Shown here: positions 28,019 through 40,100 of the stretch, piece after piece | Layout: the number at the start of each line of letters is the position of its first letter | Numbering within the stretch: position 1 is the first letter of the stretch | Source of the DNA: Sipunculus nudus | Taxonomy: Eukaryota > Annelida > Sipuncula > Golfingiida > Sipunculidae | Reading direction: 5' to 3' | Length of the DNA: 64,000 nucleotides | Assembly (NCBI GenBank): GCA_026874595.1 | Contig: CM049318.1 | Coordinates: forward strand, 36,973,956 to 37,037,955 | Translations under genes and position numbers: made by a program | The notes under the pieces: generated by a model | Told to the model about the DNA's origin: nothing | Database searches by the model: none | Seen by the model: the letters and a program-made list of their open reading frames with translations, nothing else

Positions 28019-30582
28019 TGTATTATTAAAGACGTTGTATTAATATCGAGTCATTTGATCAAATGCGTCAGTCACTTGAGGCTTGCGGTAATTTATTATT
28101 AGGCCTTCGTTATATCTGGTCGTCTATATTCGATGTGTATAATTTATCATCGAAGAATCATAGTCTGATGTTTGCTAGAACACGTGCATACAGTGAAACC
28201 TCGAACTTTCGACCGCCTCGGGGTTGTCGTCTAAGCGAGGTCTTAAAAAGACAAAAAGAGATGCGCAACTGCATTTTTTTCTATAAACCCATTTTATTAG
28301 TGTCACACTTAAAATAACTGTCTGTACGGAATCCGTCATTATATAACTACACAATGATAAAGAAAACATGCTGTATTGTTTGAATATAAATTATCAACTG
28401 TATAACTTTTTATAATTACAAAACCTGGACTGAAGTGAACATGTCATTTTTCAGCTTAAGTAAATATGATACTCCTTTATTTGGACCTGAAACAAACCTA
28501 ACCAGTGGCAAAAAATAAATATCTTATCCTGTATGACAGACTCAATGACCTTACTCTATTTTACAAAACTACACATAGTCTGGTCAACATCAGCTTTCCA
28601 ACCAAGGTTGAACTACACGTAGCCATGTCAACAAGTATCTGCACATCCAGGCTCTACATTTTGATGCACAGAAGTATAAATATTTTGTAATGTAAGCACT
28701 GTAAGAATAGGGGACATTTTACCTTAAGGTATCTCTGAAGCATCGCCCCATAACAGTTTCAAGTCACAACCACAAGTTTCAAGTCACGACTTGGTTCAGG
28801 ACCAAAACAATCGACAAGAATCAATGTAACATATACCCTCATCTCAGCTGGTATATTTTTTTTAAAGGGGGCCAATCACCGTTCTGACATTTACAAACTG
28901 AAGGTAATACTTTAGAGAACTTTAATAAATATAGGTCAGAAAATGTGGATATCACCACACACAGGCTGCTTATTTTGTTTATATCAACATGTTTATAATA
29001 TGTGGGGGCCCGCCAAAATGATCAAAACAAATTCAGCTAGGGCATCCGGCAACAAGTTAGATAAACCAGAGCTTTGCAAATGGTGTCTTGCAACAAGTGA
29101 CCTTTCCATCTTCCTATATATGCAACCACCTTAGGTTACATGTTTTTCCTGTTTCTCAAAGTTGCTGTGTTTACAAACATATTGTTGATAAAGAAGTTCA
29201 TACATCCTTCACGCAGGCGTTATAAAAAGTTTTCCCAACCAAAATTACCTTTAAACCATCAATATTTACACACAAAGAGCCAGAAATCAAATAAATATAT
29301 TTTTTTCAAAAGGTAGGAGAATGGGCGTCTTTAAGCAACATAACTTTATTAATCAGGTTGTTTACACTTTTTTGCACTTGAAGTGATGTCGCAACAGTCC
29401 AGTACGGCTAAAGTCAAATGGAACAAACAGATCGAAGATTGAATCTAAGATGTCCTGATTATTTGGCCAAGCACTCAGAACCGGCCCTATCGTCGAACCA
29501 CATTTTACGTCAAAGGATGCCCCAAAAAAACACCTATGGGATAATTGCTTTTTTGCTACACCAGGACAAACGCGAGAATGGTATGGGAATACGCACCGTT
29601 TAGCGGACACAATGACACAGTTGACGCCGAGCATGTAAACGAGGTCACCAGCACCGTCATACACCTCCCAACCCAGGTCAACAAGACCTCCTCAGATAAA
29701 CACAGTGTCGCCACTTTACCTTTCAAGTATTATACTTTTTTTCAGAAAAAAAAACTTGTATCTTTTTCATACTTTTTTTTCCCTTTATTTATACTTCGTT
29801 ATACATTTTTTTCTCAAATGATTATCATAAGGATGATCATTTTATATTCTGTACTATTTATTTCTGAACTTTTTTATACAACAGATATGCGGTGTCAACG
29901 TTTCATAATAGTAAAAAACATATTACTGAGCTAAGATTCGCTTTACATAGTGACCGGAAATATGAAATACAGGAGGATTCATGTGTTATAAATCTTGAAT
30001 ATTCGCAAATAGTAAACCAGTTACTGGTCTCGAAGCAACACAAATAGTAAATTGTGTGTAAAGTTCCACACCTTGACAAAGATGTATACTTTGTCATACT
30101 TTTATCAGACAATACTATAATATTTTTCGCAGGATCTTATACTTTTTTCGTAAAGGAAAGATTAGGAGCACTGTAAACACTTCTAAAAGGTGTTTATGTA
30201 CCGTATTAACTGAAGTATGTGCATGAACCAGTCAATATGGCCTCTTCCTATGCCTATCGATTGCTTTTTTATTTTCTAAAAGTCAGTTAGTGTAGTGTTA
30301 TATTATACAAATATTATACTTGTAATTAACACAAGTCAAGTACTTCGGTAATTATCAAGAACTTCTGTGCTCGGGGAGGTGGGGGGGCTAAGCTATATTT
30401 GCAAATATTTAAAAGAAACCGTTAATTTGATATAGTTGAAAAAAAGGACACTTCGCGACACAAGATGCCACCCTTCGTCGTCACCCGATGACGAGCCGTC
30501 TAAAAAGTCGAAAAGTAAAAAATTATTCAACAGGCAATGAAGCATTTAAAAAATTTCAGCCAAATATGTCTATGCCCCCTCC
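28019..30582. other. Intergenic stretch without recognised gene
   Basis: A fragment with TACAGTGAAACCTCG lies at 28191-28250. Around 29360-29700 the base composition is less A+T-rich, but no domain could be read in any frame. A C-run follows at 30579-30600. Confidence 0.45.
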
Positions 30583-30658
30583 CCCCCCCCCCCCCCCCCC
30601 CACATACACACACACATTCTGTGGAAGAGACAAAGTTGCAATGTCTAAATAAGATATC

Positions 30659-30947
30659 TGCATTCTTATGAATGCAAACCTCCGCCATTCACTTTGCGGC
30701 CCATATCCCAATGTTCATTCCAACAAAAGTGACTAGATTCTTGATTATTCCTTGATGACATTCCTGGATCTAGATCGTGTGCCGGATCAACATCAAAATC
30801 TTATTGATTCTTCCTTGGCCCTTTCCCGAATTTCCCGAAATTATGAGATTCCATTCATGACTGCATGAGTTATATTGTGAACAAACTCAAAAAGTCACGT
30901 ATACAAACGAACGGGGATGAACGCATACCCTCCTGGCGGAGGTAACA
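30659..30947 (-). repeat. Repeat family B, copy 4
   Basis: Reverse orientation: GAATGCAAACCTCCGCC at the left, CCTCCTGGCGGAGG at the right. Confidence 0.78.
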
Positions 30948-31085
30948 AAACTGACTGGAGTTTTGCCACGCTGAGTACCGTAATACGCGAAAAGGGTTAA
31001 GTCAACGAAAGGTTACGTGGCATCTAAGAGTGACGACAGAGGAGAAAACCAAAATCATTTAATAACGACCTGAAACTTTTGCCAA

Positions 31086-31583
31086 TCAAACATTTGTGAT
31101 TGCAGCGGTGAAAACAATTAAAATGTTTCTTACTGGTTTTGCCAGGGAAATATTAGTGCTCTTGTGTTCCAAGGCCTGCACATCTGAACCCTCTAGGGAC
31201 ACCTGGTGAACGCCAAAGAAAACACGTTTTGCGTCAAGGCCGCGGTGGTCTCGCAATTGTACCGTTTGTCTCCCCACAATGGGTTGTTTTTTTAATGAAT
31301 GTAGCACTGCAGTCTTTTCTATAATATTATTTGAATATGAAGTGATCCCCTTTGCAATGGCATGTCGGTAAGCAACTGGTACACCGTACACCACAACAAA
31401 GCACTCGTTAGCCAGAGGCTGGTTTTGCATGATCTTTTCTTCGCGTGCCCGAGAAGGTTTTACTTGCGCAACAGCCCGCTCACATTCCCATAGGTTTGTC
31501 GAAGAAAACAATGCATTTCGTGAACCGCTGGTCAACGCAGATGAAAAAAATTGTAATGTTTTATGAAACCATAACCTATACAT
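31086..31583 (-). CDS. Orphan ORF, 165 codons, function unknown
   Basis: Uninterrupted ATG-to-stop frame with ordinary amino-acid composition. Segments such as HSLKKQPIVGRQTVQLRDHR and GLDAKRVFFGVHQVSLEGSD look protein-like. A good splice donor (CCA/GTAAGA) occurs about 16 codons before the stop, so it might be a first exon ending there. I recognise no domain. It lies 0.85 kb upstream of CNT copy 2 on the opposite strand. It could equally be chance or a decayed retrocopy. Confidence 0.25.
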   Translation of the reverse strand: MYRLWFHKTLQFFSSALTSGSRNALFSSTNLWECERAVAQVKPSRAREEKIMQNQPLANECFVVVYGVPVAYRHAIAKGITSYSNNIIEKTAVLHSLKKQPIVGRQTVQLRDHRGLDAKRVFFGVHQVSLEGSDVQALEHKSTNISLAKPVRNILIVFTAAITNV

Positions 31584-32435
31584 CTAAATCACTGCTAGGT
31601 TTATGCGGCAGCGGTTAATAACATATTACAGTTATTATATGTTAAGTGTGTACTCAAGCGTGAAAATGCTGATTTAAATATCCCCATGCACGCATCTGAT
31701 CACGATCTCGTCTTAAATATTACCTTGGATGGTTCTGGTGCTCTGTTTTTGTATCTGCCATGGATGGCTCCGATCAAATATATCAGTCTTTTCATAGAGT
31801 TACGAAGATCCATGTATTTAAACATATGAACGATCATAAATATACTGGTATGTGATGTCAGATTCAAGTCAAATACATCACGTCTAAAATAAGTACAAAT
31901 TAATTACTTTATTTAAAGTACTTAATTATTCTTCGACTGCTTCTCTGCCCTACGGGCTCAGTCGCCCCAAGACACTCTCTGCAAACAAAGCGTTGCCTTG
32001 CGAATGTCCACCGAGTATGGTCATGTCGTATTTGCATGCCCTTACCAACCCCTGACTGATCTATTCATCGGGAGCATTTCAAAAGCGTCATAGTGCCGTC
32101 ATGTTTAGTAAAGACGCATGTCAAAATTAGGGATACACTTCTCCTAGTTACAATGAGTGTTAACATCGCAAAATTTCTTGTTGGCACATGACCTTTGTTT
32201 AACCAATATTAAATTTCTCAAATACTTTACAAACGCTTAAACAGACTCATAAGAATAGGTATAAAGAAACCAGAAAATTTTCTGCCTTACATTGTTAATT
32301 GTGTTTATTTCTGCATATTTCTGTAAATAATAAAAAATTATATTAACCTTCTGACAACAATTGTGTGTTTTATGTAACTTTTGAAGTTCTGAACATCTAT
32401 CTTTCACAGATACGTGACGTCAGTCTTAAGACAGG
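31584..32435 (+). other. Upstream region of CNT copy 2
   Basis: Probable promoter and 5' UTR region; no TATA or CpG-rich core recognised. Acceptor-like TTTCACAG at 32402-32409 hints at an upstream noncoding exon. Confidence 0.4.
32415..32422 (+). promoter_or_regulatory. Full CRE palindrome at the start of CNT copy 2
   Basis: TGACGTCA lies 14 bases before the ATG, and TGACGTC recurs overlapping the ATG. CREB-family proteins bind this palindrome. It may be part of the promoter or only 5' UTR; no TATA box was recognised nearby. Confidence 0.35.
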
Positions 32436-32597
32436 ATGACGTCGGAGATTAAATTAAAGCACTTCCGGCCAACGGAAATAGATGGCGTTACCTACGAGAA
32501 CAAAGGTTACACAGACACGGAGAGTCTGCCCAGACACAGGACTAACTCTACCGACCCACCACCGGAATACCCCGGGCCAGGATCACAGGAAAAACCG
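32436..32597 (+). CDS. SLC28: CNT copy 2, coding exon 1 (start)
   Basis: 162 nt, 54 codons, phase 0. Polar, Pro/Thr-rich cytosolic N-terminus beginning [10 protein letters not shown] and ending [14 protein letters not shown]; donor CCG/GTAACT. A TTTCACAG acceptor-like site ends at 32409, so a noncoding exon could lie upstream. Confidence 0.85.
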
Positions 32598-34100
32598 GTA
32601 ACTCTTATCAGAGTCTGTTCCACATTGCAGAGTTTATTAAGATTTTGTAATATTTAAATAAATTGACAGATAAGTTCCAATAGATTGCCGTAATGAAGCA
32701 GTGATGCATAGACACTACCTAGAATGAAACCAAAACCATACATTGCACAATATTTAGGTATTTCAATAAAAGAAACATACGAGAAAATAGTATTTATTTA
32801 CAAAAATTTGTAACCTACTTATGAAGGATAAGGTCATTGGTCACATGCTTAACAACTACATTTAAAGGATGTTGATTGGTTGTAATGTGTCATAAATATT
32901 CTGAAAGTATTTTTCAAAGTGACGATGGAAACCCATGACACTTAGCCACAAGATGTAAAAGAACAAGAAGGTTGTAAATTATAAATATTGTTTTTTTTTT
33001 TTTTGTCAGGGTATTTTACACATCATATAAGATAGTTGGTCCCTGTTAAGCTTTAGTGTCATAGTTTGTGATAATAAATATATGAGAATTATCGCCGAAC
33101 TTCAATGGGCACCTTTCAGGTGGATCAGACTAGATAAATCCCCCCCACCCCTCCCCCAAATTTTGAGGTGATAGGCAATGGTCAACTTTAATCCTCTCGG
33201 CCCTACAGCCCCAAATTCCTGGACCCCAAGAAAAGAGAGTCCTAATGAGATTTCGATCGTCGTGACGCTTCCTGAAAGCACTGATAAAATCTATATATAC
33301 ATTTTTTACTGTTAATAAACTATTCCTTGTACGCATTTTCTAATATCGTATATGTTTAATTCACCGATATATGAATGTAAAGTAAGTTATTGTCATATTT
33401 TGAAATAAACATTGTAAATCGATTAAATAAACCATCAATCCTATAATTATCATTTTCTTTATGGGTTACCAGGTTGGAGAAAAAGCTATAGAGCTTGACT
33501 TGATGCCGGAAGAGGAAGTCCACACAGCTAACGGCTTCATTAAGCACGACACGGGGGACGAATCCGACTTCGAGGATTTAGACGATGATGATGTCAACTC
33601 GTGCATGCGGGGCGTTCAGGCCGTCCAGGCCGCCATATTTGGTTTCTTCAGCAAAAACAAGAAGATCCTCTTATACCTGTTCATTGGTTTATTGGTATTG
33701 CTGTACGCGGCCTACTTCGCTTACGCCATGTATTACCATTTCGGGGACGAGGGATCGATTCGCCTGCTTTGGGTCACGTGCGTCGTGGTGTTTTTCATTT
33801 TACTTTCGGTCATCAGCAACGTTTGTGGAAGAAGTATAGCTGTGTGTATGCGACCGTGCAGAAGCCTGGCATCCAAACACACCGTGCTTATATCCTGGTG
33901 AGTATAACTTCATAATGTACCATGTGGCATGTAACACTGTATTAAAGAAATGCAAGAGACTAATGAACTGTGAACTGGGGCCTTATGCCAAAGCATATGG
34001 TAATCAGTGCTATTGTTGTATTTATTATTTAGCTTTATTATTCTTCTTCTTCTTCTTATTATTATTATTATTATTATTATTATCCTTATTATTATTATTA

Positions 34101-34143
<43 letters not shown>

Positions 34144-34145
34144 CC

Positions 34146-34198
<53 letters not shown>

Positions 34199-37100
34199 AG
34201 TGATAGTTGCAATTACTGACAATCAGGTAGGTACACAATCCTGACGCCCAGCTCAAATATTTATGAAGGTTAAATAATGAAAAAGCTGACACGGTCTTCT
34301 TTGTGATTCGAAATAACTCGTGACTGAAGCAAATTACTTGCAACAGTAACTTAACAGTATGGCTGATTGGTTTGTTCAGGTTTATAATCATACACATTCT
34401 AATTCCATGGGATAACTATGGCAGAGTATTAACATTAAACTCTATATAGTTAGGAAATTCAATCTAAAGGAACCACCAAAATGATAGAAACTTGTTGGGC
34501 TCGGGTTAATAATTCGATTTAATTTATTTGTGTGGGTGACTAACTGAGGTCCCCCGAGGGCAAACCCATCGATTTCATTTTTGTTTTCTTTCTACTGCTA
34601 GATTTCCAATATTGCTTTTCAATCGCTGTAATTCCGACTGGATATTAGTCCTAGGTCGCATTTTTGCACCTGATATATATTTTTGTCCTTGACCTAGTTT
34701 CCAAGTTCGTACACTCTATATCCGATTCCCTATTATCGCTCATTTGCTGGCCTGGAGGGGGAGACTTCCAGTGATAGCTTGGCGATAATATAAATCTAGT
34801 TTGACCTCTGTTTTCAGGGTAATATCAGGTTTGGTCTACCTTGGCGTGGGGGTTTTTAGTTTTGACCTTTTTTTCTTGGGTAATAGCGGGTTTTATCTAC
34901 CTTGGCGTGAGGGTTAATGATTAGACCTTTGTTTTCAGGGTAATAGCGGGTTTGATCTACCTTGGGGTACTGATTTTCCTCATCATCGACCAGGTCGTGA
35001 TATCGTCCAAGCCTTACAACCTGGTGTCACTCGGAGGAATCTGTGTCTACGTCCTCCTTCTCTTCATCTTCTCATCAAACCCGGGAAAGGTGAGAATCTG
35101 ACTGATTTTTTTTGTAGATTACCTCATATTTTGATGCTAGATTTACTAAGTGTATGTACATCTGCAGAAACCCATTCCGGTTTCTGCCTGCGTGACAGGG
35201 CAGTATCGTGCTTCCTCTCATGTTATGTTCTGGTGTTAACTAGGCCCGGTAATTACTGCACCTGCGGGCCCTGGGTGTGTATTGTCCCTATAGCTGGACC
35301 ATAACAACGAGGAACCCCGAGAGACGCACTCATTTTTGAGTGAGACGCGGCCGTCCGTTACCGCCACGGCTGAGATTTGAAGTCACGATCTCTAGGCTTT
35401 GAGAACTGCAGGTGCTCTACCACTGAGACTGAAATATCGAGAGATATATTGGTAAACGATCGAACAGATGATATAAAACACCGTGAAATAGACAAAAAGT
35501 GAGAGATTGGTTGGGGGAGGGGGGAGGGGGGAGGATGGCTAAATTTTTTTCTGAAATTTTATACTGTTCCTGTCCACATGGCGTCAATCTTCCGTATTAC
35601 CTCCTTTTGTAAAAGCACAATATTCAAAATCCATCTAAATTTCTCAAACTCCACCTTAGAGACATTAAAGCAGATTTTTTTAGAGATATATGAACTGATA
35701 CGAGTCATAAAACGTTTCCGAGAATATTTGTACCTTAAACAGCTCATGTTTTCTCTATAATATACTCAGCCGTGGAAACATCAATCCATGTTATTCTGAA
35801 TTATTACCAAATTTGGCAGGAAACCTGTCAGTCTGAATGGTATAAATGGGTAACTTTTTCTAACCATACTTGTGTATGACCTTGATATTAAACATACCAT
35901 AATTTGCTGTGTTGTGAGGTACGTGCTTTAAATCAAGATAGTTTCGTTTGACATATAATTAAGCCTCCCACGTAGGTCATGGAAGCTCTTAGGGGTTGAT
36001 CGTTTATTTCTACATTCATATTTGGGTAAAAAATTTTGTGGATGGACCTACTTAGTGCCCCCGATTACATTTTTTTTCTTTTCCCCACTTTCTTCCGCCA
36101 TTATCAATTTGCGTTAAATCTCCAATATGGCTGATTTTCAAAAGCTAAACTTAGGGCCTATTATAAGTGCTAGGTCACACATTAAGGTCACCATTTTGAC
36201 CTTAACCATATTCACAAGGCCTTGAACCCCATAGCCGATCCCGGATTATCGCTCAGTTACGGGCCTAGGACGGGAGATTGGTCCGATTTGGGGCTTGTAG
36301 TAATCGTTTGAGGATTGCTAGCGCAATATTGGCCCTCTGACATCACGACCAGATTACTGGCCTGTCAGAGTGCCTTTGCATCTACGTTTGAGGTACGTAT
36401 TATGAGGCCACATGAGGATACAAATATTTTTGTCGTTTCTGTCGTTTCATAGCCTACAGATACACTGTCAATTGACATAAACCAGACTAAGGGTTTGCAT
36501 GTTTAGTGTACTTTCTAACAACACCAAACATAGGCCTACACGAGAAAAGGTCCGTTCTAACTCAGCATATTGGTAAATCCCTCGACATGTTTATTGAATT
36601 TCTGACCGCATGAATACAAGCATGGCTCGCACGGGTTACTGGTTGCAGCCAACTTGTACGCGATACAGAAAATGACTCGTTACTATAGACACCGGGTTTC
36701 AGTTTCGGTTGTGAGTTCACATGTATTCTCTTGCATTAATGCTTCGTTCGCAGCATAATGTTAAGATTATGGGCAGTTTACAACAACATGAATGCATGAT
36801 GAAAGACCACTGCGATGCATTCTTCGATACTGCTTTTATAACGACTCAAGCAGATGTACGGGCCCAATTATCATTGCCTACTGAGTCGGGTTGTCACGGC
36901 TAGGCGATTGCTTACATATATTTAACCTTTATTTCAGGTCCGCTGGCGGCCCGTGGTGTGGGGTATTGCTCTACAGTTTTTATTCGCGCTCTTGATCCTC
37001 CGTACTGACTGGGGTCGGGCTGCCTTCCGGTGGCTGGGTGACCGAATCACCGAGTTCCTCGCGCACACCGATGTCGGATCCGAGTTTGTGTTTGGCTCGG

Positions 37101-40100
37101 AGTACGTTCACCATTATTTTGCATTTAAGGTGAGTCAGTCCTGCAGCCAAAAAACAAATAATAATAAAAGGTTATATGATTTATCAGGATAGAATGTGAG
37201 CTAACTTTAGTTTTGTTATAAAGGTTTTATGTGTTAATATCCATTGTTAATTATAAAAAAAATTGTTTAAGTTTATCATGTTATCCTAGGTACCATGGAA
37301 ACTAAAATATTACGACCAGTTAATTTTAGTTTCGAAAATGACTATAACGACTTTTAAATGATAAAAAGCACCTTTGTTATGTGTGGGGATATTTGGTTCA
37401 TGTTGTTTTTTTTCGTCCAGTCGTGTGTCCTACATAATAAACTCTTGGCTATACGGTCCTTGTTCACAATTCGGGCCACTCATATTTAAAACAGAAGGGA
37501 ACAGATTACGTTACACCAACTCACTCCCAAACTTAGAACATTATCATGACACAGTGAACACTTTCTCCTTGCCATAGGATTCCAATTCAACAGAAAGCGG
37601 GCTACCAGTACTTGAATTACTTCATTTTAGATTCAAAGGGAGCACAAAAAAATAAACAAAAGAGTTATAAAGTGAAATATCTGACTTTTATGTCATTTAC
37701 ATACCTGTAAGCCTGAGCGGAATTGTAAATCACTTCTACCTTGCATAAAACATACGGTATTCTTAAATGATACATACTAGTAAAAATATATTGGAGTATA
37801 ACTGTGGTATGAGTAGAGCTTCCGTTTAAGTGAAGCGTGATAGACGTGAGATTGTAGAATTTGAGATAGGAGGAATGCTTATGATCACATGGAGCCTTTA
37901 CTCCGTACAATACCTTTATTAAACCGGAACCTTGTTGCTCAATTCGGAACTTCTTTCTGCATGTTAATTTGTTATTTTTAGATAATAAAATGTATGTGAA
38001 TAACGTATATCTTTTCTTTATAATCATGGCCTCAATTAGTTGAACAAAATTTTTAAAAGTCACGTCTATGGTTGTGTTAAACCATCTACTTACTAACACA
38101 CAAGAGAAAGTTCTATAAATGCATAATAATCAAAGGTTTGCTGCTGTCATTATGTCTCCCTCCTCAAGGAGAGACATCGTTTTGAGTGCCATGGTCTGTC
38201 GTCTTCTGTAGGATATCTTGTGAACTTTCGAAGGGCTGCATATTTTCCCCCGAAATTTGAAACACAAATTGTTCCTATCAAAATCTCGAAAGAGTTCGAA
38301 AACCGATGACCATGACCTTCAACTTCAAGGTAAAATCTGCCAAAATGTAAAACTTTAGTGAACCCCAAAACTCCTGAAGTCTTTAACATTTTGTAATTAA
38401 ATTTGTTACACCACTTGTTTCAACGTTCTTTGGCGATTTAAAAAATTTGGCGAAATCAAGGTCAAAGAAGCCGAACTATAGTTATTGTCTTGTGAACACA
38501 ATAACTTATGAAATATTGCATATTTTTCACTCAGATTCAACACACAAGATATTTCTACTGAGTTCTTGGAGAAGGATGGGTACTGGTGACCTTGACCTTG
38601 ATCTTCAAGGTCAAATCTTTGAATAGTCATAATAATCTCTGAATATTGCAACCCCCAATATCTGTGGAAGTACTGAAAATTATTTCTTCAAATTTGACGC
38701 ACCAGTTCTTTCTGTCAAAATCTCAGGGGAGTTCGAAAACCGGTGACCTTGACCTGGATCTTGAAGGCCAAATTTGTTGACATCTAGAATCATTGTTTTG
38801 ATACAGTGCATAGTTTAACCCCGAATGTTTTTGAATGGCCCGTAGGATGGATCCTATATATGTTTTTACAGCCGTTTTAGTTTCTTTTGATTACGGCCTA
38901 CCCAAAACCAACGAGATCTAACTTATCAGAGCTATATAAGCCAAAAAGGCTATATAATTCCGAAATGATTTAAAACCGTTTTTATTTACCCCTAATTCCT
39001 ATAAATAAGTATTTATAGGACCCTGTAACCTTCTAGTCATTACCGTCCAAGGCGCAGGTGATATACAGTATAACTTCGAATAAAACTCGATTTTTTTATT
39101 TTTATGAAATAATTGGGATTAATTCAGACAGCAAGGGTTGGCATTGTATCGTCTTTATGTATATTTTGATACCCTTTATCGGTCTTTTTCAAGCAAATTC
39201 CCATTATTATCTTATTATTACGGCCGAATCTGTGCTGTAATACCTTGGGGTCATGCAGTTCGTCATCGGGCTATATGTTGTTCATCATCGGGTTAAATTC
39301 AAGCAATCAGGGCTGGCATTATGCTGTGATTTTGTATAGTTTTTAACACCTTGGCTTTTCCTTTTCCAGGTGATTCCAATCATCATTTTCTTCAGTACCG
39401 CTGTGTCCGTGCTGTACTACCTCGGGGTCATGCAGTTCATCATCAGGAAGGTCTCCTGGCTCATGCAAACCGCCATGGACACCACCGCCGCAGAGTCACT
39501 CAACGCCGCCGGCAATATCTTCATCGGGCAGGTGAGAAGAAGCTCACGACAATCATAATGCGCTACCACCTGACCTCTGACTTTTGACCCCTACTTTCGT
39601 GTGTTCCTTTTTCAATTCTTACATAACATCTCTGAATATTCTGAAGTATAGGCCTTTTTGGGAAACTGAATAACTAAAATCAACTTTATATATATTCCCT
39701 GGTTAGTTTGCCTCTTTTAAAAGTAAATATTGACAAGAAATGGAGGATTTTTTAATCTCACGCAATTTGACACATAATATATAACTCGCTGCACATTCCG
39801 GCCCACAATATCCTTTTTTCAAAATGAATATGCCATTAAATATATATAAAAAATCGACTATTAGTGTTTTAATGCCACTGAATTATGTCCGGTCCCTCCG
39901 CCAGTCAGAGCCAGCCATTTCATTGTTTGTGTATATAAAAATGCATTTTCGTAGCACCCTGTGATCATAACCTTGACCCTGCATGCTGTGGTTTATGACT
40001 ATTCAATTTTTCTGACATCATATTTCAACATTTGACATACGGAGTCTTAACGGGGTGGTCGTCATAATGGGGTGGTCAGCGAGGTTTCACTGTATACCTT

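Noticed and set aside
29362-29664. 100-codon minus-strand ORF
   Set aside because: No domain recognised; overlapping open frames on both strands suggest only a local dip in A+T content.
33910-34222. Poly-Leu, poly-Ile and poly-Asn ORFs
   Set aside because: All are frames of the ATT microsatellite.
34818-34938. Alternative start of exon 3 at the first repeat copy
   Set aside because: In the required phase it meets a stop in copy 2 and adds residues not found in CNTs; kept only as a decoy-site finding.
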